64,000 nt of DNA from Betaproteobacteria bacterium (GCA_013298695.1 JAAFIS010000012.1:1-64000), one strand, 5' to 3'; counted from the stretch's first letter, positions 36,280-47,190 are shown. Notes: generated by a model not told the origin, from the letters alone. Translations and numbers: made by a program.

Positions 36280-36373
36280 GTAGTCGCCTAATCTATTGGG
36301 CGAACTAGCTGAATTTCGCAATTTACGGATGCATGCGTTTCGCGCATGTTCGCCCAGTTCAATTGGGCGTTAG
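36280..36373. repeat. Paired REP element (94 bp) upstream of purL
   Basis: GTAG (36280-36283) leads into TCGCCTAATCTATTGGGCGA, and an inverted partner TTCGCCCAGTTCAATTGGGCG (36350-36370) ends in TTAG. A 45-base spacer with GCATGCGTTTCGCGCATG, itself a small palindrome, lies between. The architecture equals the elements at 8381 and 61895. Confidence 0.8.
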
Positions 36374-36506
36374 TTTCTATAGTTGAAACGAATCGTTGCG
36401 CGCCCTAACGCTGCGCGAAGGCTTCTACAATCTCGTTTTCAATCAACGGCGAGCCGCTTCTTCTCTAATCGCTAGAAGCACTGCGTTCGCACAGCCCCCC
36501 TCGCGC

Positions 36507-39500
36507 ATGACCGACGCCAATCTCTGCCTGCATCTTCGCGGCACAGCTGCCCTTTCCCAGTTTCGTCAAGACAAACTAGTCGCGAACCTTGCTGCTCAAC
36601 ACATCACTGTAAACGCAGTTGCTGCGGAGTTTTGGCACTACGTTTCGTTGAATCGAGCGCTTTCGCGCGAGGAACACAACAAGCTGGACGCGCTCCTTGC
36701 CTATGGTGACACGCTGTCGGACGGCGACGAAGAGGGGGAAGTTGAAAAGAAGAAAAGCAGCGAATACAGCTTCCTCGTGGTGCCTCGCCTCGGAACCATC
36801 TCGCCGTGGTCGTCAAAAGCGACTGACATCGCAAAGAACTGTGCGCTCAGCGCAGTTGAGCGCATCGAGCGCGGCGTCTGGTTCACCATCGCTACGGAAA
36901 AACCACTCAACGACGACGCGAAGAAGAAGGTCGAGGCCGCATGCCATGACCGGATGACCGAAAACGTGTTGCACGTTCTCGATGCAAGCGAGGCGATTTT
37001 CGCAACGCACGCCGCACAACCGCTCGCAAAAATTTCGCGCACCGCCACGTCGCTCAAAAAAGCTAATAGCGAACTAGGCCTTGCGTTATCAGACGACGAA
37101 ATTGACTATCTCGTCGCTGCGTTTGACAAATTGCAACGCGATCCGACCGATGTCGAACTGCTCATGTTCGCGCAAGCGAACTCTGAGCATTGTCGTCACA
37201 AAGTGTTCAACGCGTCGTGGATCATCGATGGCGACAAACAAGATCGCTCGCTCTTCCAAATGATTCGCAATACGCACGCGCTTCACCCTGAGGGGACGGT
37301 CGTCGCGTATTCCGACAACGCTGCGATTTTGCAAGGCGGTGATGCGAAGCGTTTGTTCCCGAATGCAGACGGTCAGTACACGATGCATGAGGGCGTAACG
37401 CATTACCTCGCGAAAGTGGAAACTCATAATCATCCGACGGCGATTGCGCCATTTGCAGGTGCAGCTACGGGTGCAGGCGGCGAAATTCGTGATGAAGGCG
37501 CAACGGGGCGTGGCGCAGTGCCGAAAGGCGGACTCACAGGTTTTGCGACCTCCCATCTTCGTTTGCCGGGTTTACCGCAGCCTTGGGAAACCGCGACTGC
37601 GAATGTCGGTAAGCCAGAGCGCATCGTCTCAGCGCTTGACATCATGATTCAAGGGCCGATCGGCGGCGCAGCGTTCAATGATGAGTTTGGTCGTCCGAAT
37701 TTAGGCGGTTACTTCCGCACCTTCGAATACGCTTCAAACAACACAACCTACGGCTATCACAAGCCGATCATGATCGCAGGCGGCGTCGGTGCCATCTCTG
37801 ACGAACATACGCACAAAATCGAATTCCCAAATGGCACTTTGCTCATTCAGCTCGGTGGCGAGGGCATGCGGATCGGCATGGGCGGTGGCGCAGCCTCATC
37901 GATGACGACCGGGCAAAACACAGCTGACTTGGATTTCGATTCAGTGCAACGCGGGAATCCTGAAATGGAGCGCCGCGCGCAAGAAGTGATCAACGCCTGC
38001 TGGCAGCTCGGAAAAGACAATCCGATTCTTGCAATTCACGATGTTGGCGCAGGCGGGCTATCTAACGCGCTACCCGAACTCGTGTACGGGGCAGGCACGA
38101 AAGACGATCCGCGTGGCGCGCTCTTTGACTTACGCACAGTGCCCACACTGGAGGCCGGCATGAGCCCCGCCGAGATCTGGTGCAATGAATCGCAAGAGCG
38201 CTATGTGCTCGCAATTGCGCCACAAAGTTTGGGACTGTTCAAAGCGATGTGTGCACGCGAGCGTGCGCCCTTCGCGGTGGTCGGCGTTGCTGATGGTTCG
38301 GGCAATTTAACGGTTGCAGACAAAAAGTTCGACAACAAACCGGTGGATATGCCGCTGGAAGTGTTGCTCGGGAAACCGCCGAAGATGGAGCGCGACGCAA
38401 AGCGCGCGACGCGCAACTCGTCACCGGTCACTCGACACTCGTCTCTCGCGCCGAAGGCGCTCCGCGATCTCGCATTCCGCGTATTGCAACACCCCACTGT
38501 CGCTGACAAAACATTTCTCGTGACGATCGGTGATCGCTTCGTCGGCGGCCTGACCGCGCGCGAACAAATGGTCGGCCCGTGGCAAGTGCCGGTAGCCGAT
38601 TGCGCAGTCACCTTGCGCGATTTCGTCGGTGATGTGGGCGAAGCAATGGCAATGGGCGAGCGCACGCCGCTCGCAGTGATGAATGCTGCAGCGTCCGCTC
38701 GCATGGCCGTGGCAGAAGCCATCACCAATATCGCCGCCGCGCGCATTGAAAACATTTCACACATCAAGCTCTCCGCCAACTGGATGGCCGCAGTCGATGT
38801 TCCCGGTGAAGACGCAGCGTTGTTTGACGCAGTGAAATCCATCGGCATGGAACTCTGCCCGGCGCTCGGCATTGCGATCCCCGTGGGCAAAGACTCGATG
38901 AGCATGCGGACTACGTGGGGGGAAGGCAAAGACAGAAAGTCGGTTCACGCACCGGTCTCGCTCATCATCAGCGCCTTCGCGAACGTCGCGAGCGTGAAGA
39001 AAACACTCACGCCGATGTTGCGCACTGAAGGCGAAAACGTGTTGCTGCTGGTTGATATCGCGAACGGTAAACAACGCCTTGGCGGTTCGATCTTTGAACA
39101 AGTGCAAGGTGAATTGTCGAGCGACGTGCCCGATTGCGATTCGGCCGATGCGTTGAAAATTTTCTTCGCAGGCATTCAAACGCTCAATGAAGAAGCTTTG
39201 TTGCTTGCGTACCACGATAAGTCCGACGGCGGCTTGTTTGCGGCGCTTACGGAAATGGCGATTGCGTCGCGATGCGGACTGTCCATCTCGCTAGATTCCC
39301 TCTCCCCCAGGGAGAGGGTGCCCGAAGGGCGGGTGAGGGAAATCGACGCCGTTGCCGCGCTGTTCAACGAAGAATTAGGAGCGGTGATTCAAGTACGCGC
39401 AGCGGATGTGTCGCGAGTTCGCTCAGCATTCCAACTCGGCACAGAATCGGCGCTGCCATCCGTAGGCGTTCACCTGCTCGGCACCACCCGTGATGATGGC

Positions 39501-40493
39501 AAGATTGTGATCACTGCAAACGGCAAAACCGTTTTCGATGAGGCTCGCCAAGCCGTGCACGCCGCATGGAGCGCGACCACGATTGAGATGCAACGCCTTC
39601 GCGACAATCCCGATTGCGTCGATTCCGAGTTTGATCGCGTGTTTGATGATGACGACGTTGGGCTTGCGCCGCGCGTGTTGTTCGATGCGAAAGAAAACGT
39701 CGCCGCGCCGTATTTCAACAAAGGCGAGCGGCCAAAGGTTGCGATTTTGCGCGAGCAGGGCGTGAATTCTCACGTTGAAACGGCGCACGTGTTCACGCTG
39801 GCAGGTTTCGACGCGTTTGACGTTCACATGACCGATTTGCAAACGGGTCGACGCACGCTCGATGAGTTCAATGGCTTCGTAGCTTGTGGCGGTTTTAGTT
39901 ATGGCGATGTACTCGGGGCGGGCGCGGGCTGGGCGAAATCGATTCTGCTCAACAACGCATTACGTGAACAGTTTCAAGAATTTTTCAACGATCCCTCCAC
40001 CTTCGCGCTCGGTATCTGCAACGGTTGCCAAATGCTCGCGCAAATGGCACCGATCATGCCGGGCACCGCGCACTGGCCGAAGTTTATGAAGAACGGCAGC
40101 GAGCAATTTGAATGCCGCACCGCGCTCGTTGAAGTTGTCGATTCGCCGTCAATTTTGTACAAGGGCATGGAAGGCTCGCGTCTTCCTATCGTTGTTGCGC
40201 ACGGCGAAGGTTTTGCACAATTTAAAAACGAGGATCAACTCGACGCGGCCGAAGAATACGTCACGCTTCGCTTCGTCGATGGCCACGGCAACGCATCTGA
40301 GACCTATCCGATCAACCCGAACGGGTCACCGCAAGGTATTACCGGCTTAACAAGTGAAGACGGCCGTTTCAATATCTTGATGCCGCATCCTGAGCGGACA
40401 CATCGAGTGGAAAACTTTTCGTGGCATCCCGAAGCGTGGACGCGCTCGCCTTGGTTGCGGATGTTTGAAAACGTTCGCGTTTGGTTAGCTTGA
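36507..40493 (+). CDS. purL: Phosphoribosylformylglycinamidine synthase, large single-chain PurL
   Basis: PurL converts FGAR, ATP and glutamine to FGAM in purine synthesis. The ~1328 residues form the single-chain type: N-terminal domain, linker with [19 protein letters not shown], two FGAM-synthase halves ([48 protein letters not shown]), and a glutaminase domain with nucleophile GICNGCQM (Cys at about 1172) and PHPER near the end. ATG 36507 ([10 protein letters not shown]) was chosen; a frame from 36396 runs through a region beside the REP pair. Two extra segments interrupt conserved sequence: about 635-653 and, from a palindromic DNA repeat, about 931-945. Confidence 0.96.
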   Translation: MTDANLCLHLRGTAALSQFRQDKLVANLAAQHITVNAVAAEFWHYVSLNRALSREEHNKLDALLAYGDTLSDGDEEGEVEKKKSSEYSFLVVPRLGTISPWSSKATDIAKNCALSAVERIERGVWFTIATEKPLNDDAKKKVEAACHDRMTENVLHVLDASEAIFATHAAQPLAKISRTATSLKKANSELGLALSDDEIDYLVAAFDKLQRDPTDVELLMFAQANSEHCRHKVFNASWIIDGDKQDRSLFQMIRNTHALHPEGTVVAYSDNAAILQGGDAKRLFPNADGQYTMHEGVTHYLAKVETHNHPTAIAPFAGAATGAGGEIRDEGATGRGAVPKGGLTGFATSHLRLPGLPQPWETATANVGKPERIVSALDIMIQGPIGGAAFNDEFGRPNLGGYFRTFEYASNNTTYGYHKPIMIAGGVGAISDEHTHKIEFPNGTLLIQLGGEGMRIGMGGGAASSMTTGQNTADLDFDSVQRGNPEMERRAQEVINACWQLGKDNPILAIHDVGAGGLSNALPELVYGAGTKDDPRGALFDLRTVPTLEAGMSPAEIWCNESQERYVLAIAPQSLGLFKAMCARERAPFAVVGVADGSGNLTVADKKFDNKPVDMPLEVLLGKPPKMERDAKRATRNSSPVTRHSSLAPKALRDLAFRVLQHPTVADKTFLVTIGDRFVGGLTAREQMVGPWQVPVADCAVTLRDFVGDVGEAMAMGERTPLAVMNAAASARMAVAEAITNIAAARIENISHIKLSANWMAAVDVPGEDAALFDAVKSIGMELCPALGIAIPVGKDSMSMRTTWGEGKDRKSVHAPVSLIISAFANVASVKKTLTPMLRTEGENVLLLVDIANGKQRLGGSIFEQVQGELSSDVPDCDSADALKIFFAGIQTLNEEALLLAYHDKSDGGLFAALTEMAIASRCGLSISLDSLSPRERVPEGRVREIDAVAALFNEELGAVIQVRAADVSRVRSAFQLGTESALPSVGVHLLGTTRDDGKIVITANGKTVFDEARQAVHAAWSATTIEMQRLRDNPDCVDSEFDRVFDDDDVGLAPRVLFDAKENVAAPYFNKGERPKVAILREQGVNSHVETAHVFTLAGFDAFDVHMTDLQTGRRTLDEFNGFVACGGFSYGDVLGAGAGWAKSILLNNALREQFQEFFNDPSTFALGICNGCQMLAQMAPIMPGTAHWPKFMKNGSEQFECRTALVEVVDSPSILYKGMEGSRLPIVVAHGEGFAQFKNEDQLDAAEEYVTLRFVDGHGNASETYPINPNGSPQGITGLTSEDGRFNILMPHPERTHRVENFSWHPEAWTRSPWLRMFENVRVWLA
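39298..39339. repeat. Palindromic intergenic-type repeat inserted in frame in purL
   Basis: CCCTCTCCCCCAGGGAGAGGG followed by TGCCCGAAGGGCGGGTGAGGG is a form common between genes in beta- and gammaproteobacteria. Here it is 42 bases long (14 codons), encodes roughly [13 protein letters not shown], and keeps the purL frame open. E. coli PurL lacks the segment before the conserved [14 protein letters not shown]. Confidence 0.8.
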
Positions 40494-40580
40494 TCCCGAC
40501 AATTTCGTCCAACGCCTGACTTCGCTGGGCGGTACAGCGGATTCAGTGGCTTAACGGATCAACTTGAAATGGCGTTGTTT

Positions 40581-40596
40581 GCCCGATTTATAGGGC
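40581..40596. repeat. Short REP-like palindrome after purL
   Basis: GCCCGATTTATAGGGC is an imperfect palindrome related to the REP family, in the gap between the convergent purL and glnD. No terminator with a T run was found in this gap. Confidence 0.4.
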
Positions 40597-40665
40597 GACG
40601 TGTCACGATATTTGTACTGTTGACGTTGCCGAGTTGGGATGCGCGAGAGACCCGTAGCGGCAGAC

Positions 40666-43209
40666 CTAAATCAGTGCCTCTGCGAGCTCGGTTTCCAACG
40701 CGATCCGAGTCGATTCTTCTGCTAGCCGTCCGCCCGAAACTACGAATACGTCTTCAGCGCGACCGCCGAGCGTGTTAACGCGCGCAGTCTCAATCGATAC
40801 GCCGCGTTCGGCGAGCACGTCGGCAATTCGTGAAAGAAGGCCCGTGCGATCGGCAGCGACGATTTCCAGTGCGAAGCGCTGGCCTTGTTCATCGCCAACG
40901 ATCTCGATGCGCGGTGCGATTGGGAAACTCTTTTGTTGACGCGATGCTTTTCCGAGCGGTGCGGCGATTCGGTCGATCGCTTCGGTGAGCGCCTTCACGA
41001 TCTCATGTTCCAAAAGTTGCGTAACGTCGCGATATGCAAACTTAGCGGATCCAGGATTGACCACTGTGAACGTATCGAGCGCGTACCCACTTTTTGATGT
41101 GTGGACGCGTGCGTCGAGCACCGAGAATCCCAGTCGCGCAAACACTTTCATCACGCGCGCGAACAGGTTCGGTCGATCGCTCGCATAAACCATTACCTGC
41201 AAACCTGCGCCTTCCGGGATCAGTCGCGTGCGCACCACCGGAGCATCACCGTCAATTCGCCAAAACAGGTTTCGCGCATGCCACGCGATTTCATCGGCGT
41301 TGTGTCGTTGCAGATACACCGAATCAAGCGTTCGCCACAATTTCTCAGCTTTGGCGACGTCAATAGCGTAAAGCGACAGCAGCCGACGCGCCTCGGTCAA
41401 ACGATCTGCCAATAAATCGAAATCACTCGCGCCGGCATCGCCTTTCAACACAGAACGGGTGGAGTGATAGAGCTGTTCAAGCAGCCGCGCTTTCCAGTTG
41501 TTCCACACTTTGGGCGACGTGCCGCGAATGTCGGCCACGGTAAGAAGATAAAGTGCAACAAGACGTTTTTCGTTGCCACAGAGCGTCGCAAAATCGCGCA
41601 CCACGGAAGGATCGCTGATGTCCTTCTTTTGAGCAATCGACGACATTGTCAGATGATGTTGCACGAGCCACGAAACAATGCTCACGCTGTCCGTCGTCAG
41701 CCCTAGGCGAGTCGCGAAATCTCGCGCGTCGACGGTGCCGAGATCTGAATGATCACCACCGCGTCCTTTGGCAATATCGTGGAAGATGCACGCTAGATAG
41801 AGCACTTCCTTTTCCGGAAACTCTTGCATCAACTCCGAGCAAAGCGGGTATTCGTGCGAGTGCACCGGATCAGCGAAGCGGCGCATGTTTCGCAGCACCA
41901 TCAAAATGTGTTGATCTACGGTGTACACATGAAATAAATCATGCTGCATCTGCCCAACAATGGGCGCCCACGGAGGAATTAGCTTAGCGAGCACGCCAAG
42001 CTCGTTCATCTCTTTCAGCGCATGGTAGATCCCATGACCTGCACTCAAAAATTCGCGACATAACCCACGACATTCATCCGTCGCAAACGCCTCCAGCGCA
42101 AGTGCATGAGTCGAACGCACGATCGCACGCCGAAGTGCGGGCGTAAAGCGATCAAACTTGCGATCACGATAGAGTAGCCGAAACGCTTCGAGGATTTCAA
42201 ACGCGCTTAACGTCATGTTGGGTTCGTTCACGCCAAGCCGACCATCGGTTTCAACAAACCGAGATTCAGCGATCGGTGCTCGTTTTGCGCTGGCTTCGCT
42301 GGTGAGCGAGTCGATCAAAATGTCATTGAACAAACGCAGGCGTCGCGCTGCTTGGTAGTAACGCTTCATGAGCACTTCGCTCGCGCGTAGCCCACTGGTC
42401 GGCTCAATCCCTAGCGATTCCGCAAGGGCTGATTGCAATTCAAAGGCAAGGCGGTCTTCTCTGCGCCGTGCAACGAGGTGCAACCGCGCACGCAGGAATT
42501 TCACTTCGTTATAGGATGATGACAGCGGTGCAATCTCGTCGGCATCAAGCAGCTTCGCCTCCACCAACGCGTCTAAATCGGTAGCGTGGAGTAGTGCGCG
42601 TGAGAGCCACAGAACCATCTGCACATCACGCAGTCCACCGGGGCTCTCTTTTAAGTTAGGCTCAAGGTTGTAGGCTGTGTCCTGATAGCGCGCGTAGCGT
42701 TGCTGTTGTTCGAATCGCTTGGCGTTCACAAAATGCGGCACGTCGAATCGTTCGCGCCATTGCGATTCAAGTTCGTCCGCATCTAGAAGCCTGCCAACTA
42801 TCAAGCGGCGTTCGAGAAGCGACGTGGCGACTGTCGCATCGGCGCGCGCTTCACTGAGGCATTCTTCAATCGAGCGAACGCTGTGGCCGATATCAAACCC
42901 TAGATCCCACGCTTCGCTTAGAAAGGACTGAATGCCGGGAATGGCTTCGAGGTCAACGCCGTTGTGAAGAATGAGAATGTCGACGTCCGAATAAGGAAAA
43001 AGCTCGTGGCGACCATAACCGCCGACGGCAAATAGCGACAGCGCCGTTTGATCCAGCGCGTGCTTTTCCCATTGCGCAATGAGCACGTCGTCGACCACAA
43101 GCGAATGCGCGCGCAGCGCAACGTCGACTTGGTCCGGCGATACCAGCGCATCAAAAATGAGCGCTCGATGCGAGCGATACGTGTTGCGTAATTCGGCGAT
43201 CGCGCTCAC
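40666..43209 (-). CDS. glnD: Bifunctional PII uridylyltransferase/uridylyl-removing enzyme GlnD
   Basis: GlnD senses glutamine and modifies PII proteins. The protein has a nucleotidyltransferase domain (FAVGGYGRHELFPYSDVDILIL near the start), a PII-UTase helper region (LKESPGGLRDVQMVLWLSRAL), an HD domain (CIFHDIAKGRGGDHSDLG) and two C-terminal ACT domains (VMVYASDRPNLFARVMKVFARLGFSVLDARV; EIVAADRTGLLSRIADVLAERGVSIETARVNT). The longest frame starts at ATG 43278 but overlaps map by 56 bases with a proline/arginine-rich stretch. GTG 43209 gives 847 residues, fits GlnD length and clears map, and is preferred without certainty; no strong ribosome site is seen for either. Confidence 0.93.
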   Translation of the reverse strand: MSAIAELRNTYRSHRALIFDALVSPDQVDVALRAHSLVVDDVLIAQWEKHALDQTALSLFAVGGYGRHELFPYSDVDILILHNGVDLEAIPGIQSFLSEAWDLGFDIGHSVRSIEECLSEARADATVATSLLERRLIVGRLLDADELESQWRERFDVPHFVNAKRFEQQQRYARYQDTAYNLEPNLKESPGGLRDVQMVLWLSRALLHATDLDALVEAKLLDADEIAPLSSSYNEVKFLRARLHLVARRREDRLAFELQSALAESLGIEPTSGLRASEVLMKRYYQAARRLRLFNDILIDSLTSEASAKRAPIAESRFVETDGRLGVNEPNMTLSAFEILEAFRLLYRDRKFDRFTPALRRAIVRSTHALALEAFATDECRGLCREFLSAGHGIYHALKEMNELGVLAKLIPPWAPIVGQMQHDLFHVYTVDQHILMVLRNMRRFADPVHSHEYPLCSELMQEFPEKEVLYLACIFHDIAKGRGGDHSDLGTVDARDFATRLGLTTDSVSIVSWLVQHHLTMSSIAQKKDISDPSVVRDFATLCGNEKRLVALYLLTVADIRGTSPKVWNNWKARLLEQLYHSTRSVLKGDAGASDFDLLADRLTEARRLLSLYAIDVAKAEKLWRTLDSVYLQRHNADEIAWHARNLFWRIDGDAPVVRTRLIPEGAGLQVMVYASDRPNLFARVMKVFARLGFSVLDARVHTSKSGYALDTFTVVNPGSAKFAYRDVTQLLEHEIVKALTEAIDRIAAPLGKASRQQKSFPIAPRIEIVGDEQGQRFALEIVAADRTGLLSRIADVLAERGVSIETARVNTLGGRAEDVFVVSGGRLAEESTRIALETELAEALI

Positions 43210-43222
43210 GTTAAAGACGCGA

Positions 43223-44017
43223 CTACAGCGGCGGTGGCGGTGGCGAACCGGCGGAGAGGGTAGTGACCTCAAAGCCATCTTCGGTAACGAGCACAGTGTG
43301 TTCCCACTGCGCGGACAAACTGTGATCGGCAGTCACCGCAGTCCAGCCGTCGGCGAGCACGCGTGTTGCCGCTTTCCCCGCATTAATCATGGGCTCAATG
43401 GTGAACATCATGCCCGGTAATAAACGCATACCTGTGCCAGGCTTGCCAGCGTGGAGCACCTGCGGCTCTTCGTGGTACTTGCGACCAATGCCATGACCGC
43501 AGAACTCGCGCACCACCGAATAGCCCATAGGCTCGACATAGCTTTGAATCGCATGACCGATATCGCCAAGCGTTGCGCCCGGCTTTACTGCGCGGATGCC
43601 GCGCCACATTGCGACGTAGGTCGCATCGACCAAGCGCTTCCCAGCGATGGTCGGTTTACCGACGTGGAACATGCGGCTTGTGTCACCGAAATAGCCGTCG
43701 ATCACCATCGCGACGTCGATATTCAAAATGTCACCGTCTTTAAGCTTTTTGTCGCTGGGGATACCGTGACACACAACGTGATTGGCGGACGTGCAAATTG
43801 ACTTCGGAAACGGTGTATGACCCAGCGGCGTGTAGTGCAAGTTGGGTGAGAAGCCTTTTTGTACCTCAGTTACAAACTTCGCGCACAATGAGTCGAGCTC
43901 GTCGGTCGTCACGCCGGGTTTCACGAACGGCGTGATGTAGTCCAAGATCTCGGACGTCATCCTGCCGACCTTTCGCATGGCGGCAATATCGTCGTTGCTT
44001 TTGATGTTTACGGACAT
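43223..44017 (-). CDS. map: Type I methionine aminopeptidase
   Basis: Removes N-terminal Met from nascent proteins. The 264 residues show the metal ligands in DILNIDVAMVIDGYFGDTSRMF (two Asp), GHGIGRKYHEEPQVLH (His), FTIEPMI (Glu) and TAVTADHSLSAQWEHTVLVTEDGFEVTT (final Glu), plus the substrate His in VCHGIPSD. The C-terminal tail is a run of prolines (SPPPPPL), an oddity that probably reflects a recent change at the 3' end. It is transcribed with glnD, which starts right after it. Confidence 0.95.
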   Translation of the reverse strand: MSVNIKSNDDIAAMRKVGRMTSEILDYITPFVKPGVTTDELDSLCAKFVTEVQKGFSPNLHYTPLGHTPFPKSICTSANHVVCHGIPSDKKLKDGDILNIDVAMVIDGYFGDTSRMFHVGKPTIAGKRLVDATYVAMWRGIRAVKPGATLGDIGHAIQSYVEPMGYSVVREFCGHGIGRKYHEEPQVLHAGKPGTGMRLLPGMMFTIEPMINAGKAATRVLADGWTAVTADHSLSAQWEHTVLVTEDGFEVTTLSAGSPPPPPL

Positions 44018-44105
44018 GGTTTGCTAATGCAGGACAGATGAATATGGATGAAAACTCAGGGCAGCGAACATACGGTTGCCTCCACCTTGAAAGGGAGGGA
44101 TCACA

Positions 44106-44924
44106 TTAATCTCTCAACAATTCGTTAATGCTCGTTTTGCTCCGCGTTTTCGCGTCAACTTGCTTCACGATCACGGCGCAGTAGAGGTTGTACTCGCCTT
44201 TACCACCGGGCAGGCTGCCGGAGACGACGACCGAGCCTGAAGGCACCCGACCGTAGCTGATTTCGCCGGTCATGCGGTTATAAATTTTTGTGCTTTGGCT
44301 GATGTATACACCCATGCCGAGCACGCTGTTTACTTCAACGATCACACCTTCAACAACTTCGCTGCGCGCGCCGATAAAGCAGTTGTCTTCGATAATGGTG
44401 GGGTTGGCTTGCAGCGGTTCAAGTACGCCACCAATGCCAACGCCGCCAGAGAGATGCACATTTTTTCCGATCTGTGCGCAGGAACCCACGGTTGCCCACG
44501 TATCCACCATCGTGCCTTCATCGACATACGCGCCAATGTTCACGTAAGAGGGCATCAACACCACGCCTTTCGCGAGGTACGCGCCGCGCCGCGCGACTGC
44601 GGGCGGCACGATGCGCACACCAGCGGCGCGAACTTGCTCTTCGCTGAGATGCGCAAACTTTGTATCGACCTTGTCGAAAAACGCGAGATCGCCCGCGTGC
44701 ATTAGCTTGTTGTCCTTCAAGCGAAACGAGAGCAACACGGCTTTCTTGATCCACTGATGTGTGATCCACTCGCCGTTGTATTTCTCGGCGACGCGAATGC
44801 GCCCCTTGTTCAAATCTGCGATGACCGCTTCGACGGCATCGAAGACCTCTTTCGGCGCGGTTGCGGGAGAGAGTGTGGCGCGGTCTTCCCAGGCTTGGTC
44901 GATGGTGTTTTGTAATGTGCTCAT
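44106..44924 (-). CDS. dapD: Tetrahydrodipicolinate N-succinyltransferase
   Basis: DapD adds succinyl from succinyl-CoA to tetrahydrodipicolinate in lysine/meso-DAP synthesis. The 272-residue protein has the N-terminal helical domain (about 1-100), [79 protein letters not shown] (left-handed beta-helix hexapeptides), then [20 protein letters not shown]. It lies directly downstream of dapC in the same direction, with only a REP palindrome between, so the two form a DAP operon. Confidence 0.96.
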   Translation of the reverse strand: MSTLQNTIDQAWEDRATLSPATAPKEVFDAVEAVIADLNKGRIRVAEKYNGEWITHQWIKKAVLLSFRLKDNKLMHAGDLAFFDKVDTKFAHLSEEQVRAAGVRIVPPAVARRGAYLAKGVVLMPSYVNIGAYVDEGTMVDTWATVGSCAQIGKNVHLSGGVGIGGVLEPLQANPTIIEDNCFIGARSEVVEGVIVEVNSVLGMGVYISQSTKIYNRMTGEISYGRVPSGSVVVSGSLPGGKGEYNLYCAVIVKQVDAKTRSKTSINELLRD

Positions 44925-44936
44925 GGCTTTATTCTG

Positions 44937-44961
44937 TATCGCCCAATTTAATTGGGCGATG
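44937..44961. repeat. Single perfect REP palindrome at the dapC stop
   Basis: CGCCCAATTTAATTGGGCG (44940-44958) is a perfect 9+1+9 palindrome; TAT on its left and ATGA on its right extend the similarity to the family. Read on the minus strand it supplies the last codons (S-P-N) and the TAA stop of dapC. Confidence 0.85.
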
Positions 44962-46159
44962 ATTCAAAAAATGATGTCATTCGAGAGACTGCTTCTTTGC
45001 ACTCTTCGCCCTCGGAAACCAGGGCAATACGAATGAAAGCTCGTCCTGGATTTTCACCGTTCGCAGCGGTGCGCGACAGATAGCTGCCGGGGATCACAGT
45101 GACAGCGGTTTTCTCGAAGAGTAAACGGGTGAACGCTTCGTCGTCGTCTCCGAAGTTTTTTGGGATCGGCAGCCACCAATAAAACGCCGCTTCAGGCATT
45201 TCAATCGGCGCGTACTTTGCGATGAGCGGCGTTAGCTCATGAAACTTCTTCGCGTACGCAGCGCGGTTCGCAACGACATGCGCTTCGTCATTCCACGCCG
45301 CCATGCTTGCCGCCGCAACGGTTGCCGACATGGCCGAGCCGTTAAAGGAGCGCAAGTGCAAAAACTTTGCGATGATTTCTTTATCGCCTGCGACGAAACC
45401 GGAGCGAAGCCCAGGCGCGTTGGATCGCTTCGAGAGCGACCCCATCGCGATGATATTTTTGAAATCAGAGCGACCGATTTCATTGGCAACTTGCAACGCG
45501 CCGTGCGGGGGCGCGGCTTCGTCAAAATAAATCTCGCTGTAACACTCATCCGCTAGGATCACGAAGCCGTAGCGATCTGAAAGCTCAAACAACTTTTGCC
45601 AACGCGCCTTCGAGGTGATGCGCCCGGTTGGGTTGTCAGGCGAGCAAGCAATCACGAGCTGCACGTTTTTCCACACCGCTTCAGGCACCGCATCCCAGGC
45701 GTATTCGCCCGTCTTCGCATCGAAATTCACGTAGTACGGCGCCGCGCCGCACAACGTCGCCGCGCCTTCGTACACCATATAAAACGGATTTGGCACGAGC
45801 ACCGTCGGCGACGCGCGCGTCGGATCAATCACGAGTTGCGTGAGCGAATAAATCGCTTCCTTGGTGCCAACGACGGGCAACACTTGCGTTTCCGCATTGA
45901 GCGCGTTTAAGTGAAAACGGCGCTTCGCCCAATCGGCAATTGCTGCGCGCAGCTCAGGTGAGCCTTTGGTCGGTGGGTATTGCGCGAGCCCGGCGGTACT
46001 GTTCGCCAGCGCATCGCGAATGAATTGCGGCGTCGGGTGTTTTGGCTCGCCAATCGAGAGATTGATCGGCTTTAAGCCTGCAGGCGGGGTGGTGCCCGCG
46101 AGCAAGCGCGCTAGACGCGTGAAAGTAAATTCGTTTAGGTTTGCGAGATAAGGATTCAA
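44948..46159 (-). CDS. dapC: Succinyldiaminopimelate transaminase
   Basis: DapC is the PLP enzyme that transfers the amino group from glutamate to N-succinyl-2-amino-6-ketopimelate. The 403 residues include [77 protein letters not shown] and the PLP lysine in [21 protein letters not shown]. This is the DapC/ArgD-type substrate group of the family. It is followed by dapD after 23 bases. The last codons and the stop come from a REP palindrome, so the C terminus has been reset by the repeat. Confidence 0.93.
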   Translation of the reverse strand: MNPYLANLNEFTFTRLARLLAGTTPPAGLKPINLSIGEPKHPTPQFIRDALANSTAGLAQYPPTKGSPELRAAIADWAKRRFHLNALNAETQVLPVVGTKEAIYSLTQLVIDPTRASPTVLVPNPFYMVYEGAATLCGAAPYYVNFDAKTGEYAWDAVPEAVWKNVQLVIACSPDNPTGRITSKARWQKLFELSDRYGFVILADECYSEIYFDEAAPPHGALQVANEIGRSDFKNIIAMGSLSKRSNAPGLRSGFVAGDKEIIAKFLHLRSFNGSAMSATVAAASMAAWNDEAHVVANRAAYAKKFHELTPLIAKYAPIEMPEAAFYWWLPIPKNFGDDDEAFTRLLFEKTAVTVIPGSYLSRTAANGENPGRAFIRIALVSEGEECKEAVSRMTSFFESSPN

Positions 46160-46244
46160 AGTACAGCCCGCAACGATAATCGTCGCGAATGAAAAATTTG
46201 GTACAACTCGCGACTCAGAAATGGTTTTGCAACCCGGCGAGCGA

Positions 46245-47096
46245 ATGATTCAAACACCTCGAAATTATAAGTCGACGACTGCGCGCGAGACCGCAGAGCG
46301 CTGGGCGACGCCTGCGCTGTGGCTCGCGGTAGCGGCATTGTTGGGCTGGGCGTTCGCGCTTTTGCTGGGCATTTTTGCTGACCGCGAAGCGGCGAAGCTC
46401 ACGCCCTGGACGCCGCCGCCGCTGTCGCGCGAGTCTGGCCCGTCGCGCCCGGTCGTTGCGGCTACCAGCGCGCAAGCCAGCGCGCCTTGGCAATGGGTTG
46501 GCATCGCCGACAATCGCGTGTACGCGAGAAGCGGAAATAAGCCGATGTCGTTTGCTGAAGGCGACGCGCTACCCAACGGTGATGTGCTCAGAAAGATTGA
46601 GCGAGACGCGATCGTGGTGTTCAGCGGCGGTAGAGAGTCGCGATTGAATCTTTTCAAGTCACTTCAAGCGGCCACCGCAACTTCTGCTAACTCGGCAACG
46701 ACCGCCAGCGCCGCGTCGGCACAATCCGGATGTCGCTTGAGCGCTCAGGATCGTGCGATTGCAACCTTCGTCGAACCTGCAGTCGCGGCGGCGTTGCTCA
46801 ACGAAAAAGCGACGTTCGCCCGCATTTTCGTTCCAATCATCAATCCGGGCGGCGCGTCGCTGTCTTCAGGTGCGACCGGCGTGCGCGCGACCGCCACCGG
46901 AGGAACGACAGCGTTGTTTGGAATTCAAGATGGGGATAGCTTGCTGCGCGCGGATGGCAAATCGCTCGCAAGCGGTCTTGACGTGATTAACGAGGTGATC
47001 GCACGGGTGCAGCGCGGTGAGACGGTTGCAGTTGACGGTGAACGAGCAGGCGGCGCGCGACGGTGGGTGTTTGCACCTGTGAGTTGTCGCGGGTAG
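46245..47096 (+). CDS. GspC-like protein (type II secretion HR domain plus PDZ)
   Basis: A ~283-residue inner-membrane protein. One transmembrane segment (ALWLAVAALLGWAFALLLGIF) lies near residue 30. After a Pro-rich stretch comes a GspC homology region (WQWVGIADNRVYARSGNKPMSFAEGDALPNGDVLRKIERDAIVVFSGGRESRLNL), then an Ala/Thr/Ser linker. A PDZ-like C-terminal domain follows (GIQDGDSLLRADGKSLASGLDVINEVIARVQRGETVAV). This order matches GspC, the T2SS inner-membrane connector. No other gsp gene is in the window, so either the rest is elsewhere or this is an orphan. ATG 46245 is preferred; ATG 46221 would add eight residues. Confidence 0.75.
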   Translation: MIQTPRNYKSTTARETAERWATPALWLAVAALLGWAFALLLGIFADREAAKLTPWTPPPLSRESGPSRPVVAATSAQASAPWQWVGIADNRVYARSGNKPMSFAEGDALPNGDVLRKIERDAIVVFSGGRESRLNLFKSLQAATATSANSATTASAASAQSGCRLSAQDRAIATFVEPAVAAALLNEKATFARIFVPIINPGGASLSSGATGVRATATGGTTALFGIQDGDSLLRADGKSLASGLDVINEVIARVQRGETVAVDGERAGGARRWVFAPVSCRG

Positions 47097-47190
47097 TCCG
47101 AGTGCTCGCATGCGGCTTCCAGAGTAGGGCCAAAGGCATGGAATCGCTTCGCAGGCAGTCAACACAGAAGCTCGGATATAAGTATCGCGC

